Position numbers and translations under genes: made by a program. Of a DNA stretch of 64,000 nt, positions 1 to 11,132 are shown piece by piece. This DNA is from Silurus meridionalis (Eukaryota > Chordata > Actinopteri > Siluriformes > Siluridae), in contig NC_060887.1 in assembly GCF_014805685.1 (NCBI RefSeq), forward strand, positions 29,853,963 through 29,917,962, read 5' to 3'. Within the stretch, counting starts at the first letter, position 1. Every line of letters starts with the position of its first letter. The notes under the pieces are model-generated. The model was given only the letters and a program-made list of their open reading frames with translations. It searched no databases and had not been told where the DNA came from.

Positions 1-1312
1 TTTAAACCTAGTGACGTGCATATAGTGTATGCATGTATGCTTGTATTTAAAAGGCTAGAGGTATGTGGTACTGGGATCCCGTGGCACTTCAACAGAAGTC
101 ATAGGAGCAGAAAGAAAACTTGCATGCAACTCAGGCAAGCTTGTTTCATGCAACTTCGCAGGACAAAAATAGACCACATTCATTCATGTGAATATAAATG
201 ATTCATTTACAGTGATTCATATACAGTGTTTATTCCATCATCCTTAGTAACTTCCCAGTAAAGATTTGGTGGTCTATAATCTATATAATATTTCAAATAT
301 ATCTACTGTATATTTAAGAAATACACACTTCCACTTTAGGTCACATCCACACACCAGGGTTTAATCCAAATCTGGATATAAAAAAAAAACAAGTATTAAG
401 AGCAGTAAACCTTTAAACAGACCTTGTCACTGCTGAGACAGAAGTGAAGTAGTAAACCATATATTTCTGTCCTCTAGCCAGCATTGCTGGTACACCATAA
501 ATCACATTTTACTATATAAATTATATGTGTAGGGGTCAAGGGACTCTCCTAGTTCAGATCATATGCATTTGATGACCCACTTCAAGTACCCACAATCAGA
601 AGACGAAGAAGAAACATTTAGAAAAAGTCTGCACTTTCCAGTTGAAAGGCTCTGATGTGTTCCAAGTGTTGAAAGAGTTGAGTGTTGATTTACAACATGC
701 TCACAGAGTGCTGCATTGTCAATATCTTCCTTTCATTATGCTGGGTATTGCAAAAGTGGTATTCTAAGTGAACAAAAATCTGCCAATTCAAAAGTAGTAT
801 CAAGCAGAATATAAAATGTTCCTAAGAACTGTACATATTGCTCTGTTTGAAGCTTAATTACTGCACATGAGATTTAAATTTTGCACATCCTACATGCTGC
901 ACTCTCAAGCAAAAGAGGAAACGCATGCATCCTGTAAGCACAAAAGCTATGCCAGTCGCCTGTATTTATAATTCATACTGGATAAATAGAGCACCTGTCT
1001 GAGCAGCGCTTGCTTTATCACACCACCACTATGATAATGATAATGAGACTTCTGTATGTCTAAAACACCAGAAACAGTTTATGTTTAAGAAAGGCTATAG
1101 AACACATGACCCTCACAATTAGTCCTCACAATTAGTCCTCACAAGGTTCAGCTTTACCTCTAAATGTTAAATGTTAGGCATAGTTATCTAATACGGTAGA
1201 TGTGTAATTAAAGCATGTGATCTATTCAGATGTAATTTTTTTCAAAATGGTGTTTGGCCCTTATTAACACTGGAAAATTAAAGGTTTCCCAGAGACCTAG
1301 TATAACTTTAAT
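1..1312. other. unassigned AT-rich intronic sequence
   Basis: No convincing coding region, RNA gene or recognised repeat. The only short reading frame (16-201) has no recognisable similarity. A small local duplication (attagtcctcaca, twice) is present near 1118-1142. Confidence 0.6.
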
Positions 1313-1690
1313 ACTAGAAGTCGAGCAATTAATGCGCTTTGCTGAATAATCAACACCGATAGTTGATTGCTGGAACTATCCTCAAAAATCCATACTGTGG
1401 CTGAGTGGCTTTTTAAAATAAATTTTGGAGTGTTTGGGGTGTTACTTTTTGTTTCTTATTGAATGCATGTCTTTTATTTTCCTCAATATTTATTAGTATA
1501 ATTAATATATCCATATTTATTTCAATTATCATATTTTTATGATAATGTACTGTTTTTTATTTTTATAATAAATTTCAGTATTACTTTTTCATGGAGTGTT
1601 TTTTTATCCAGTATCCATTTGAAAAACGATCACTTTATAAATTGGCTATCGGCAAGTACGAATCAACCTAGCTATCGGTTGACCTCTAAA
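1313..1690. mobile_element. possible hAT-like miniature element remnant
   Basis: The two ends carry related sequence in inverted orientation. The left end reads tagaagtcgagcaatta and contains ccgatagttgatt. The right end read in reverse gives tagaggtcaaccgatagc. Fish genomes hold many short elements ending in tagaggtcgaccgat-like repeats, usually classed as non-autonomous hAT-type DNA transposons. The interior is AT-rich and non-coding. No clean 8-bp target duplication is seen, so class and exact ends are uncertain. Confidence 0.35.
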
Positions 1691-3241
1691 TAATCCACAC
1701 ACCTGCTCACACACACACAGCACACAAATCTACCAGCAATTGCTGATGAGTTACAGTACAGTCAATATATACAGAGTACAAGTCGATCACACACATTTAA
1801 GTAAGGTGTTGAAATATTACAGCACACACAGTAAAGTACATGTATAACACACACATATATACACACAAAACGTATAAATGTGCAAGGCATACTTTCTGCA
1901 TATGTGAGAAGATGTACTGCTCTGTACTGCACATCAATACCCTCATTACTGTAATGATGAGGTGAGGGACATCACTGCCTGAAAACCACTGCCTGGCTTT
2001 CATAACCCCAATCAATCACCCTGGGAGAACTCATCAGAAGCTGTAATTTAGCTTTGGCCTGTTAGACACACAGCGATAAATTTAAAACACTGGAGGGAAA
2101 AAAAAGCAGTAAAGGGCAAAATTAGAGCGAGAATTACCTGAGGAGTAACAAAGATGATGATGTTGACGATCAACAATAAAGAATAAATCCCTACAGCTAA
2201 CTGCTGTATACAGGTAGGCTTGCTTGCTTTTGCTTATCTCCAGAAGTAAAGTGTCACATTTTTGGCCTTGGCTTGACTAGAGAATAGTGTATTTACAGTG
2301 CTTGTTATCAATGCAGCATAACGTGACTGGGCATAACTCCTCTTTATTTACTCAGTCCATTCATTCTGGCTGATCAATCAGAGCGGCTCATGTCATGTCC
2401 GAGGGCTAACAACTAGGGTGGAAGATACTGCTGCACTTACTTCTTTACTACAGCGATGGAAGCTGAGATTACAGAACTCTGTGTAGTCAGTGAGGAGATG
2501 CTTGAGTGGTTCGTTAACTCCAAGATGAAAGGTGCAGAATTGGAAAAGCTAATTAGAGCAAAGCTGATGGGATCTTGAGGGATTCGGCATGCAAATGGAC
2601 TTAAAATATAAAATGAAAAAAAAAAAAACAAGAAACATACATTGGTTTCTATATATATCTACCCATATATTCGTTTGTTTGTTGCAATAGCACCTTTATA
2701 AACTCACGGCTGCATTATGAAGAATACAACAACACAGGTTATTAATAAAAGCTAATTTGGAAAAGGTAGAGTAATAGTAATAATAATAAAATTGTGCAAA
2801 AATGCCAAGCGCATTACACAAAAAATTGCCAATCTCTACCTAGATATAAAAACTAAACATTTATCATGCATACCATCACCAGCTGCTTTTTTTGGCATTC
2901 GGATCAGAGCCATTAATTGGGTTAACTCATTTAAAATAATTCAGAGTTTATATTTGAAAGCTGGGTGGTCTCTGTAAAACTGCAGTATGCATCCTGCTAT
3001 GTTTGCCTGATGCCATTAGATCAAAGAAACACAGACACACACTGATTCTGTCTAATCTAATATTAAGTACAATGAATTAATGAGCTTCATGTTTACATAA
3101 CTGATTTTACAGACAGATCAAAGTAAGGTAAGATTATTTTCTGGTAAAATAGAGAACAAAAATGGTTTTTAAAGACTGTTATGTGATTAGAGTGTGTAAC
3201 TTGCCTTATACAGTAAAATATGGTGAAACGTGCAACTTAAA
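1691..3241. other. unassigned intronic sequence
   Basis: AT-rich, with short CA-rich stretches near 1700 and 1840. No gene or named repeat is supported. A 64-codon minus-strand frame at 2437-2631 is low-complexity and unconvincing. Confidence 0.55.
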
Positions 3242-3258
3242 ACACACACACACACACA

Positions 3259-3333
<75 letters not shown>

Positions 3334-3334
3334 A
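3242..3334. repeat. (CA)n microsatellite
   Basis: About 90 bp of almost pure CA repeat with one early interruption (cacata) and a decaying right end (cacaaacacac). Confidence 0.97.
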
Positions 3335-3430
3335 AAATATTATCTTATTTCCAAATGACTGCTCCATTTCATGCTGAAACTTGTCTGTAGTTTCTTGAAC
3401 ACATATTGCTTTAAAAATTCGCTTATTTGA

Positions 3431-3480
3431 TAGATGGATGGATGGATGGATGGATGGATGGATGGATGGATGGATAGATA
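3431..3480. repeat. (GATG)n tetranucleotide microsatellite
   Basis: About eleven uninterrupted GATG units ending in gatagata. It explains the repetitive serine/histidine/proline/isoleucine frames on the reverse strand. Confidence 0.97.
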
Positions 3481-3574
3481 GTTTCATATAATTTTTTTTT
3501 TCCCAAGAAAGGATATTTTTCTAAAGGTTGAATTTTTCTTAATATGTGTGCTATTATTCTAAATGCTTGTATTT

Positions 3575-3740
3575 TACATTTACATTTAAATAATTTAAAA
3601 GACACTTATCAGATTTAGTGGGATTATATCCAGACTGATTTACAATTAGAACTTAGATTTGAACTCAAGATCTTCTGACCTGAAGTACAATGTTTTTTCC
3701 ACTTACAAAGCTTTCTGTAAAAAAAAAAAAAAAAAAAAAA
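3575..3740. repeat. degenerate SINE-like fragment followed by an A tract
   Basis: The stretch begins tttacatttacattta, continues gacacttatc and actgatttacaatt, then carries a reversed tRNA-like part (gaactcaagatc). This resembles widespread fish SINE-type repeats with tttacattta and tatccagagcgacttac segments. It is followed by a run of 20 A at 3721-3740. The family is not named with confidence. Confidence 0.4.
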
Positions 3741-5062
3741 GAAAAAAGATCTTGCTAAGATTATACAGCAACATTGAGCAAATATGTTTTTCAGCAGGAA
3801 TACAATGCACAGCGGGTATTCCTCTTTCAAAAGAACAGTGCGTAATGAGATCCTTAAGACAGCATGAAATTTGTGTCTTGTGCACTTAAATAATCTTTTC
3901 CAGAAAAGGCTCGTTACTTATGAGAATTAGAGCAATGGCATGAGTCATGTTGCTTTTTTAATAAAAAAATTTCTGAAAAATTGGCAGGTTTCGACTAATC
4001 CCAGCTAAAGAAACAAAGAGCAGGAAACGTGCCTGCAATTTAAATCGTGCATGGGTCAAAACGATCCTTACTGGTGATTAAGCAAAAGCACCTACTTCAT
4101 CAAACTAAATAGAAAATGATTGGATTACAACACCTTCTCCCCAATCTGTCATTGTCTATAGTATATCAAAGATTTTGGTTATAGAAATGCAATACTGGGC
4201 CCTAAGCCAAGCTAAGGATTTCATTTCTGCCTTCTAAAACAATTATATTTCAAAAGTAAGTTTCATGACCCTCATTGATTTTACAGATTCTTTCAGTTTA
4301 AGACCTTAGCTACAGTACATCCTGGGACTAAGAGGCAATTCACTAAGGCAAATGTGCAGAGTCTGTGCAAATCAGCTCAAATAGGTTAGGAGGGAAAGTT
4401 GATGAGTGGACAGTTTTGATGACATTCGTCTATATAAATGGCATATAATACCACTGTGTTTGCAACTGACCTTCAATAAAAGGTGAATGTGTCAATCATG
4501 ATTATTTAGTTCTTCTGGCATCAAAAAAAAAGTAAAAAAAAAAGTGTGACACTGAATTTTAATGGTGCACTTGATGTGAGTACTTTGAGTACATTTCAAG
4601 TTCAGAAGCTGGAGGATATACAGCTGCTTGCATGCTTGTCATGACTATGCTGACTTTTGCATTATTCTACACGTTATTCTCTTGGCTTCAAAAAATGTTT
4701 TTTTTTACTGCCAAGTTATGAGTACGTCCTTCCACTTTTAAGGCCAAATAATTAGTTCTGTACACACTGTACATTTTCCCCACTGATATTTTATATTCCA
4801 ACACAGATTTTTTTTCACAGTTATTTGGCACTGCATGGATGTGCACTTTATCGTTTCTGATTTGTTGACGCTTTCTCCTGATGAGAGCTTTTAGAAGTTC
4901 TTTCTACACCTTTTGGATCTAGTCTAATTCATATTTCACAATGAACACAATGAAAAGCACTTTACAGTACATGAAGGATTTTTCGAATGATCATATTTTA
5001 CTGCATTAGTTAATCTTATGCATCCAAATAAAAATCCACTCTAATCCATAAAGCTAAATGTC
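3741..5062. other. unassigned intronic sequence
   Basis: AT-rich. I see no coding signal, RNA gene or recognisable transposon. Confidence 0.55.
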
Positions 5063-5306
5063 CTCCATGTTTGTCACATGTACATTACAGCACAGCACAG
5101 TGAAATTCTTTCTTCACATATCCCAGCAATGTTAGGAAGCCGGGGTCAGAGTGCAGGGTTGGACATGATTCAACACCCCTAGAGCACAGAGGGTTAAATG
5201 CTTTACTTGTGGGCTCAAGAGTGGCAGCTTGGCAATACTGGGGCTTAAACCCCTGACCTTCAAAAGGTAACCCAGAGCCTTAACCACTGAGCCACAATTC
5301 CTCATC
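5063..5306 (-). mobile_element. tRNA-derived SINE (minus strand)
   Basis: On the minus strand the head contains an A-box-like TGGCTCAGTGGTTAAGG (5280-5296) and a B-box-like GGTTTAAGCCC (near 5242-5253), as in RNA polymerase III SINEs. Then come gccaagctgccactctt and the body, which ends in aaagaatttcactgtgctg near 5100. The same body and tail recur at 44972-45185, and partly at 41225-41411 and 22948-23140, so this is a dispersed family. No source tRNA was assigned. Confidence 0.75.
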
Positions 5307-5397
5307 CCAGTCCAGGCCATTTATTACATCAATCCCATGCAGCTAATTATGGAGCACACCTGTTTGCTGTGTTATTGTAATTCACTTTGTTTATGAT

Positions 5398-5398
5398 A

Positions 5399-5442
<44 letters not shown>
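5398..5442. repeat. (AAT)n microsatellite
   Basis: Uninterrupted AAT units over about 45 bp, followed by imperfect ATT-rich sequence to 5480. Confidence 0.95.
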
Positions 5443-6214
5443 AAAAACAATAATAATTATAATAATAATTATTATAATTTATGCAGACATTTCTTATTAT
5501 TTCATAATATTTAAATGCAAAATATTGAATTTTTATGATTGATTCAAATGTGCTATTATATGCAAGTTAAAATATTAATATGTAATGATATGTAAAGTGA
5601 CCTTAAACAACCTTCTTGTTGGTGTTTATCTTCATTTCCGCTATCAATGTGCATTGAATTTTTATTCATCGGTAGCTGCTTTTATATATGTTATGTATAT
5701 TACTACGTAGTGAATATGTTTAATGAACAACATTAAAATGTTTCAATAAAATGTGAAGATGCTGCCTACCTAAAATCATCTCAAGGGTCATTAGCTCTGG
5801 GAAAAATGCATGTTTCTGTTTTCTGGATCTAATCAAAGTTTAAAAATGTAATTTCCTTTATGGCACCTCAGGTTTTATTATAAAATAAAAGTGATGACAT
5901 ATCTTTCAATGACTTTGGACTAGCTTCACTTTTATTACTGTGGTGATATTAGGGTAAAGAGCAGTATGAGCTTATTATACCCTCAATATTCAGCTTATTA
6001 GTATGTCTGTGTATGTCTCAGGAAGCATAGCATGTTGAATGGTGTTCAGCTGGTATTGGACTATCCAGCTCAGTGTTTTGTGTTCTGTTGTGTGTACAGT
6101 ATTTTTTTTCTGCTCACCATGGTTCTAGAAGTGAATTTCTGTATATAGGCTAAAGAATGCTGCGTGTGTTTCCAGAAAAGTATATTTAAGTAAATGTTCC
6201 CATTGTGATGTCTA

Positions 6215-6220
<6 letters not shown>
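5443..6220. other. unassigned AT-rich sequence
   Basis: Nothing recognisable apart from AT-rich sequence flanking the two microsatellites. Confidence 0.5.

Positions 6221-6294
<74 letters not shown>
6221..6294. repeat. (TA)n microsatellite
   Basis: About 70 bp of pure TA dinucleotide. It generates the artefactual Tyr-Ile repeat frames on both strands. Confidence 0.97.
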
Positions 6295-6295
<1 letters not shown>

Positions 6296-6300
<5 letters not shown>

Positions 6301-6400
6301 GCTTAGTGTGGTTAAGGTGTTGGCCTTTGGATCTAAAGGTTGTGTGTTTAAAATCCAGCCACACCAAGTTGCCACTGCTTGTTTTACAATTATACACAGC
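6296..6400 (+). mobile_element. tRNA-derived SINE head fragment
   Basis: Starts tagcttagtgtggttaagg (A-box-like), has ggttgtgtgtttaaaatcc in the B-box position, and continues ccaagttgccactgcttg. These are the segments that follow the B box in the SINE at 5063-5306. Only the head is clear. It abuts the (TA)n repeat. Confidence 0.55.
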
Positions 6401-6852
6401 AACATATAGGTTACTAGCTTTCCTAATGAACAGCTGCATTTTAACACTTTGTGTAGTACATACATAAAACATTTGTTTTCCAAGTCAGTTATGAGCCTGG
6501 AGAGTTTGTTACCAAATCAGCACTTTAAAGCAACACTCTGCAGCTGCTGCTTTCATTTTGTCTGGGCTGTGTACGGATAACGGATGGCTCTGCAACTTCC
6601 CACAGACTCTCAGTATGCTGCCCCACTTGCAGCCACAAGTGCTGAGGTTGGCAGCTGTGTGCCAACTTCTCCTAATGGCAAAGATTGTGCCCATACATCT
6701 TTACAGAATACTAGTCATACACACAATCATGAGGCATGTTTCACAGTCATGTCTGTTTTTATATTTCTTAAAAGTTGCGGCATACTTTGACTGAAAGATA
6801 CAGTGCCAGTCATCACATTACCACTCATCATTAATGCATATGAGTTATAAAA
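6401..6852. other. unassigned sequence
   Basis: Slightly more GC-balanced than its surroundings, with two overlapping short frames (6558-6794, 6584-6790) that match nothing I recognise. No splice or promoter evidence. Confidence 0.45.
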
Positions 6853-7340
6853 TACAGTGAGGAAAATAAGTATTAATAAGTATTTTGCAAGTTCTCCCAC
6901 TTAGAAATCATGGAGGGGTCTGAAATTGTCATTGTAGGTGCATGTCCACTGTGAGAGACATAATCTAAAAAAAATAAATCCAAAAATCACAATGTATGAT
7001 TTTTTAACTATTTGTTTGTATGATACAGCTGCAAATAAGTATTTGAACACCTGTCTATCAGCTAGAATTCTGACCGTCAAAGACCTGTTAATCTGCCTTT
7101 AAAATGTCCACCTCCACTACATTTATTATCCTAAATTAGATGCACCTGTTTGAGGTCGTTAGCTGCATAAAGACACCTGTCCACCCCATACAATCAGTAA
7201 GAATCCAACTACTAACATGGCCAAGACCAAAGAGCTGTCCAAAGACACTAGATACAAAATTGTACACCTCCACAAGGCTGGAAAGGGCTACGGGGAAATT
7301 GCCAAGCAGCTTTCTAAGTGGGAGAACTTGCAAAATAACA
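6853..7340 (+). mobile_element. Tc1-like transposon, internally deleted
   Basis: Begins at a TA with the fish Tc1-type terminal sequence tacagtgaggaaaataag, and carries gcaaataagtatttgaacacc at 7031-7051. Near the left end, tgcaagttctcccacttag (6887-6905) recurs in exact inverted orientation at 7316-7334, so part of the right inverted repeat remains. Between them is the start of a transposase frame. Most of the transposase and the outer right terminus are missing. Confidence 0.8.
7217..7312 (+). pseudogene. Tc1 transposase N-terminal fragment
   Basis: An ATG at 7217 opens a frame beginning [20 protein letters not shown] and continuing [12 protein letters not shown]. This is the first helix-turn-helix (paired-like DNA-binding) part of Tc1/mariner transposases, which recognises the inverted repeats. 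After about residue 32 the frame runs into the inner part of the right inverted repeat and stops, at 7360. The second DNA-binding subdomain and the whole DDE catalytic domain are absent, so it cannot be active. It is the internal remnant of the deletion derivative at 6853-7340. Confidence 0.8.
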
Positions 7341-7941
7341 GTTTTCTCTGTCTTCCTTAAGAAAAGATTCCTCAGTGCAATGGGCCATTAAAGGCCATGA
7401 CATCGGCTTCATGATCCACCATAGACCAGATCAGCTCTTCCTGAAGAAGAATGAAGTTTTGGCTGCATATCCTTTCAGTAAAGCCCATCATAAGTGATCG
7501 AAGGTCTACTAAAGAAAGCAGAATCTCACATTAGGATACGCTCTCTTTTTTTACACACAAAAGTGGCTCAGTCTTGCTGTCGTCACTGAAAATCACTTCC
7601 CATCACTCTTGGAGCTTATCTGCCTCAATAAACGCTTGACTCTGACTGGCCGAATCACTCATGGAGGTGCCAAATAGTGAAGCATGCACACCAGGCAGCC
7701 TGCCATCAAGCCAAAGACTAGTGATGCTGCGGTGGCTCAAGGTGAGAGTAAGGACAGCTTTGCAGTTCATCGTGTATGCTTCCCAGAGCCGGAACAAGGT
7801 GCTGAGAATTCTTATAGTCAGTCCTTGGAGAATGATTGTTCCTATCTCCTCAGTGTAATGAAGGATAGGATCAGAGAGACAGAACCATCCTCACTTCCTA
7901 AAAAAACTGCCAGAGAAGTCAAAGAACGGGGTAACTCTTTT
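7341..7941. other. unassigned sequence with an orphan open frame
   Basis: More GC-rich than its surroundings. A plus-strand frame of 87 codons (7684-7947) starts MHTRQPAIKPKTSD and includes DAAVAQGESKDSF. I recognise no domain in it. There is no supporting promoter, splice or polyadenylation signal. It may be a piece of an unrecognised retroposed or transposon sequence. Confidence 0.35.
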
Positions 7942-8625
7942 GCTTGATATACAATAATGCCATTTTATGTCAGGTTCTGTACATAAACAGTCTGGGTTAG
8001 TCCTCTTACTGCTCACTGTTTTGAGTGCGTGGCTAGTGCAAACCTCGAGCTCTAAATTAAGATCAATATAATGCTAGATTAATCCTTTTCTGGTTCTATC
8101 ACGTGGTTGGTGTAGTGTTGGAAATACAATTGTAGCTGCTTCTACCTTTTCTCCAAATAGTTCACAGCAACAAAAGTAAACAAGTAAATGGTGACACAGA
8201 AAAGGAGCCCCTTTGTTAATATTTTTCTGAAAAATAATTTGTGGTCAAAAAAATTTAATGATCGATATTTTAGCTTGATTCTGCAATAATGTACAGTAAT
8301 GTCATTTTATGTCAACAGAGAATGACAGATTCTTTAAATTAGCAATCTGGGTCAGTCTTCTCACTGCTGAATGTTTTAAAACTAGTGCATGGCTTTGCCT
8401 AGCACTCTAAATTGGAAATTAGCCCTAGTCTAGAGCTATAACAATTGGTATATGTTATGTTGAAAATGAAGGTCATGTCTAGCTGTTTCAAGCTTTTCTC
8501 CTAAACAGTGAACTGCAGTGTAAGTAAACAAGCAAATAGTGGTACTAGAGATTTCAAGAGTTTGTTTAATTGCTTATATTCTGTCCAATGATTTGTCGTT
8601 AAGGCAATTAAATACTTACTATTTT
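7942..8625. repeat. diverged two-copy tandem duplication (~330-350 bp unit)
   Basis: Copy 1 (about 7942-8273) and copy 2 (about 8274-8625) share ordered blocks: gcttgat..caataatg, tgccattttatgtca against tgtcattttatgtca, tctgggttagtcctcttactgct against tctgggtcagtcttctcactgct, tgtagctgcttctaccttttctcc against tgtctagctgtttcaagcttttctcc, and gtaaacaagtaaatggt against gtaaacaagcaaatagt. Indels separate the blocks. The unit itself is not a family I recognise. Confidence 0.8.
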
Positions 8626-9251
8626 ACACAGAAAATCCAGTTCTATACATAATTGCTATATATCAGTGTGAACATTTTATGTGGCTATAAAAGACTTAGG
8701 AATAACATTCAATAAGAAGAAATAAAGAAGACTACAAAGCCAACAGTTCAAACATCCAACTTATTAAAACTGTTTAAAGAGCCATAACCAATTGTTTCTG
8801 AATAGGTGCAAGATTTTACACAGCACTTTCAGACTAATGAGAAGGTGGGTAAGTAAAAACCACAAAGTTAACCAAAAAAAACTACATACAGACAGAACAG
8901 TAAGCAATGAACTGTAGCACAAATGTCACTGTAAGTATATTTACCCTGTCATATATGCATTGGTTATAAACATATCAAATTGTGTTAAATGCTTTATATT
9001 CACAAAAAATTGCACAGCACATAAAGATTGACTTCCATTTGGCATCACTTATTTTAAAAAGTAAATGTATTGTCAACGTGTAGAAATGTTCATTTTAAAA
9101 ATAGATAAAACATTACCCTTTTTTAATTTCTTTAGGAAACACATTATGATTTATTCAAAATATCATGCATTTGGAACAATTAGAACAAAAGTAAAAACTT
9201 GTCACAATGTAGTGCAGAGGTACCCAAGCTGTTTCCTACAAATGGCCAAAA
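8626..9251. other. unassigned intronic sequence
   Basis: AT-rich. No feature supported. Confidence 0.5.
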
Positions 9252-9590
9252 ACGTCTCTTAGTTACGTATGTATAAATGAGACGCTGTGTTGCAACGCTT
9301 TGGGAAGGAAACTGTGTTGTCCACACTCTAAAATAATTTGTGTAATCAGTCAAAATTGGATGCGCGAGCCAGTAAGCTATAAAACGCACATGGAGTGAAG
9401 CCAGCTTCAGTAAGAGAAAGGGAAGCGCATGCAGGGATGCCGGAAGTGTGGCAAGGGGATGCAGAGTCTCATTACCCTCAGGGAACTAGGGTTACATATG
9501 TAACCTAGAGACGTTCCCTGAGGAAACTCAAGCTCTGTCGCAACGCTTTGGGAACAAGAGTCCAATACCGCCAGATTGACCAGTCTTTGA

Positions 9591-9818
9591 CTAGTGTGTA
9601 TTAGCACACCTATGTCGAAGGACAGAGGTGCCAGGAGTGGCACAGAGATCAAGGTTATAAAACCTGACGAAGAGCAGCAGGGTGGACCACCCCGCAGCAT
9701 CGCAGAGGTCTTGGAGGGACACTCCAGAGGACCAAGCCTTAGAGGCTGCCACACTCCGGGTCGAGTGCGCTCTGACCCCAAAAGGAGTAGGGAGACCAGA
9801 AGACTCGTAGGAAGACAC
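9591..9818 (-). pseudogene. DIRS tyrosine recombinase, C-terminal part
   Basis: The frame contains GVRAHSTRSVAASKA, then GVSLQDLCDAAGWST, then FVRFYNLDL. This is the end of a tyrosine recombinase. HSTR supplies the H-x-x-R catalytic pair, the GW motif follows, and the tyrosine in RFYNLD is the likely nucleophile. In DIRS elements this enzyme inserts a circular double-stranded cDNA without target duplication. The N-terminal recombinase half, with the first catalytic Arg, is missing between here and the RNase H piece. The frame ends shortly before the terminal palindrome. Not functional on its own. Confidence 0.85.
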
Positions 9819-9902
9819 GATAGCGTTGATAATCCACCTGCTTTTAGCAGGAAGGCCTCTCCTCAGAGGGCCGTATTAGATGAACAGTTGTTTCGACTTG
9901 CT

Positions 9903-10260
9903 CTAAGGACTCGTCCTACAACCATAGGGGACAAGATGCGAGCAGGTCCACCTGGGCTTTGCCAAATTTCTCCCAGATTTGCTCCACCAGGTTTGCTGAG
10001 GGTGGAGCCGCAATTCCCCAGGTCTCAACCCCTGTCTGGACAGGGTGTCTGCTGCCTTGTTCAACCGGCTTGTTATATAAGCTGCGCTCACAGAGAGGAG
10101 ATTCCCTTGGCCCCACAGAAGGCAGGCCAGCCTGTACAGGGGGCGTGAATGCAGACCACCCTGGTGGTTTATGTATGAGACCACCGAGGAGCCACACAGT
10201 GAGTGACTGCCCTTCTCTGACCTTTCTGATAGTCGTAAGGATGGACACAATGCAGACATG
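9903..10260 (-). pseudogene. DIRS RNase H-like segment
   Basis: The frame reads SSVVSYINHQGGLHSRPLYR and later NKAADTLSRQGLRPGE. This is the part of the DIRS RNase H domain where the TDNTSVVSYINHQGG block precedes the ADxLSR block; the latter supplies the last acidic residue (AADTLSR). The upstream TDN portion is missing: the reading passes directly from the RT thumb-like stretch (REGQSLTV, near 10200) into CGSSVVSYINHQGG, implying a deletion of the connection and the first half of RNase H. The C-terminal extension (RTSP) ends at 9903. Confidence 0.82.
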
Positions 10261-10389
10261 CATAGTAGTTAAATCCCAAATGACACCTAGATAAGTGGTT
10301 CTCTGCAATGGAGAATGCATACTCTTCTTGCCATTCAGCCAAAACTCCAGCTCCTTCATGTGAGCAAAAACGACCTCTCAATGCCGGAC

Positions 10390-10940
10390 CGCTAACTGCT
10401 CTGATCGAGCTAATATTAACCAATCATTGATATAATTTAGGATGCAGATGTCCTGAAGTCTCAGGGGAGCCAGAGCCACATCCAAACACTTTGTGAAGGT
10501 GCGGGGTGACAGGCCAAGGCCATACGGAAGAACCCGATATTAGTAAGCATCAACCCCGAAAGTGAACCTCAGGAACTTCCTGTGAGAAGGAAGGATGGAA
10601 ACATGACAGTATGCATCCTTTAGCTCTACCGTGACAAACCAGTCCTTGGATCTAATTTGAGACACAACCTACTTGATGGACAGCATTTTCTCTCTCATTA
10701 TTGAGCGGTTTAGCTGACGTAGATCTAAAATAGGACTCAACCCACTATCCTTTTTGGGAACCATGAAGTACCAGCTGTAGAACCCAGACTGATAGAGGGA
10801 CCACCTCGACGGCCTCTTTCCTCCTGACTTTTTGTTCCATGACCAGAGTCTGCGCGGTTCCCACCAGAGTGGGACAAACCCCTCCAAAATAGGGCAGACG
10901 AGACTCATTTAGTCTTGTTTTACAATGCGCAGGACCCATC
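10390..10940 (-). pseudogene. DIRS reverse transcriptase, mutated
   Basis: Conceptual translation gives WYFMVPKKDSGLSPILDLRQ (fingers), then WFVTVELKDAYCHVSILPSH (palm, first catalytic Asp in KDAY), then YRVLPYGLGLSPRTFTKCLD, then LNYINDWLILARSEQ. The last motif is normally YIDD; here it reads YIND, so one of the catalytic aspartates is lost. At least two in-frame stops are present, one after MLSIK and one in the VDAY-YRVLP interval. The downstream frame (to 9916) continues MKELEFWLNGKKSMHSPLQR and TTYLGVIWD, the thumb-adjacent region. Enzyme clearly dead. Confidence 0.88.
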
Positions 10941-11132
10941 GAGACAAGTCTGGCAGAACTTTCCAGGCTGCCAGGTGGTCTCTTAGGGGTATCAGTCTCT
11001 CAAAACTGACCTCTGGTATGCTTAGAGCAGGGGCTATATCCTGATGCAGGGTTCAGGTTCAGGTTGGGGCTGCCCCAATAGGATACTGCTGGAATGCCAC
11101 AGATTGCTAATTTGCCACCTGAAACCTTTCAA

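Noticed and set aside
3431..3480. CRISPR-like repeat array
   Set aside because: The tetranucleotide units have no spacers; a plain microsatellite in a vertebrate genome.
3162..3487. Repetitive Thr-His, Cys-Val and Pro-Ser-Ile-His frames
   Set aside because: Products of the (CA)n and (GATG)n microsatellites.
6070..6483. Tyr-Ile repeat proteins on both strands
   Set aside because: Translation of the (TA)n microsatellite.
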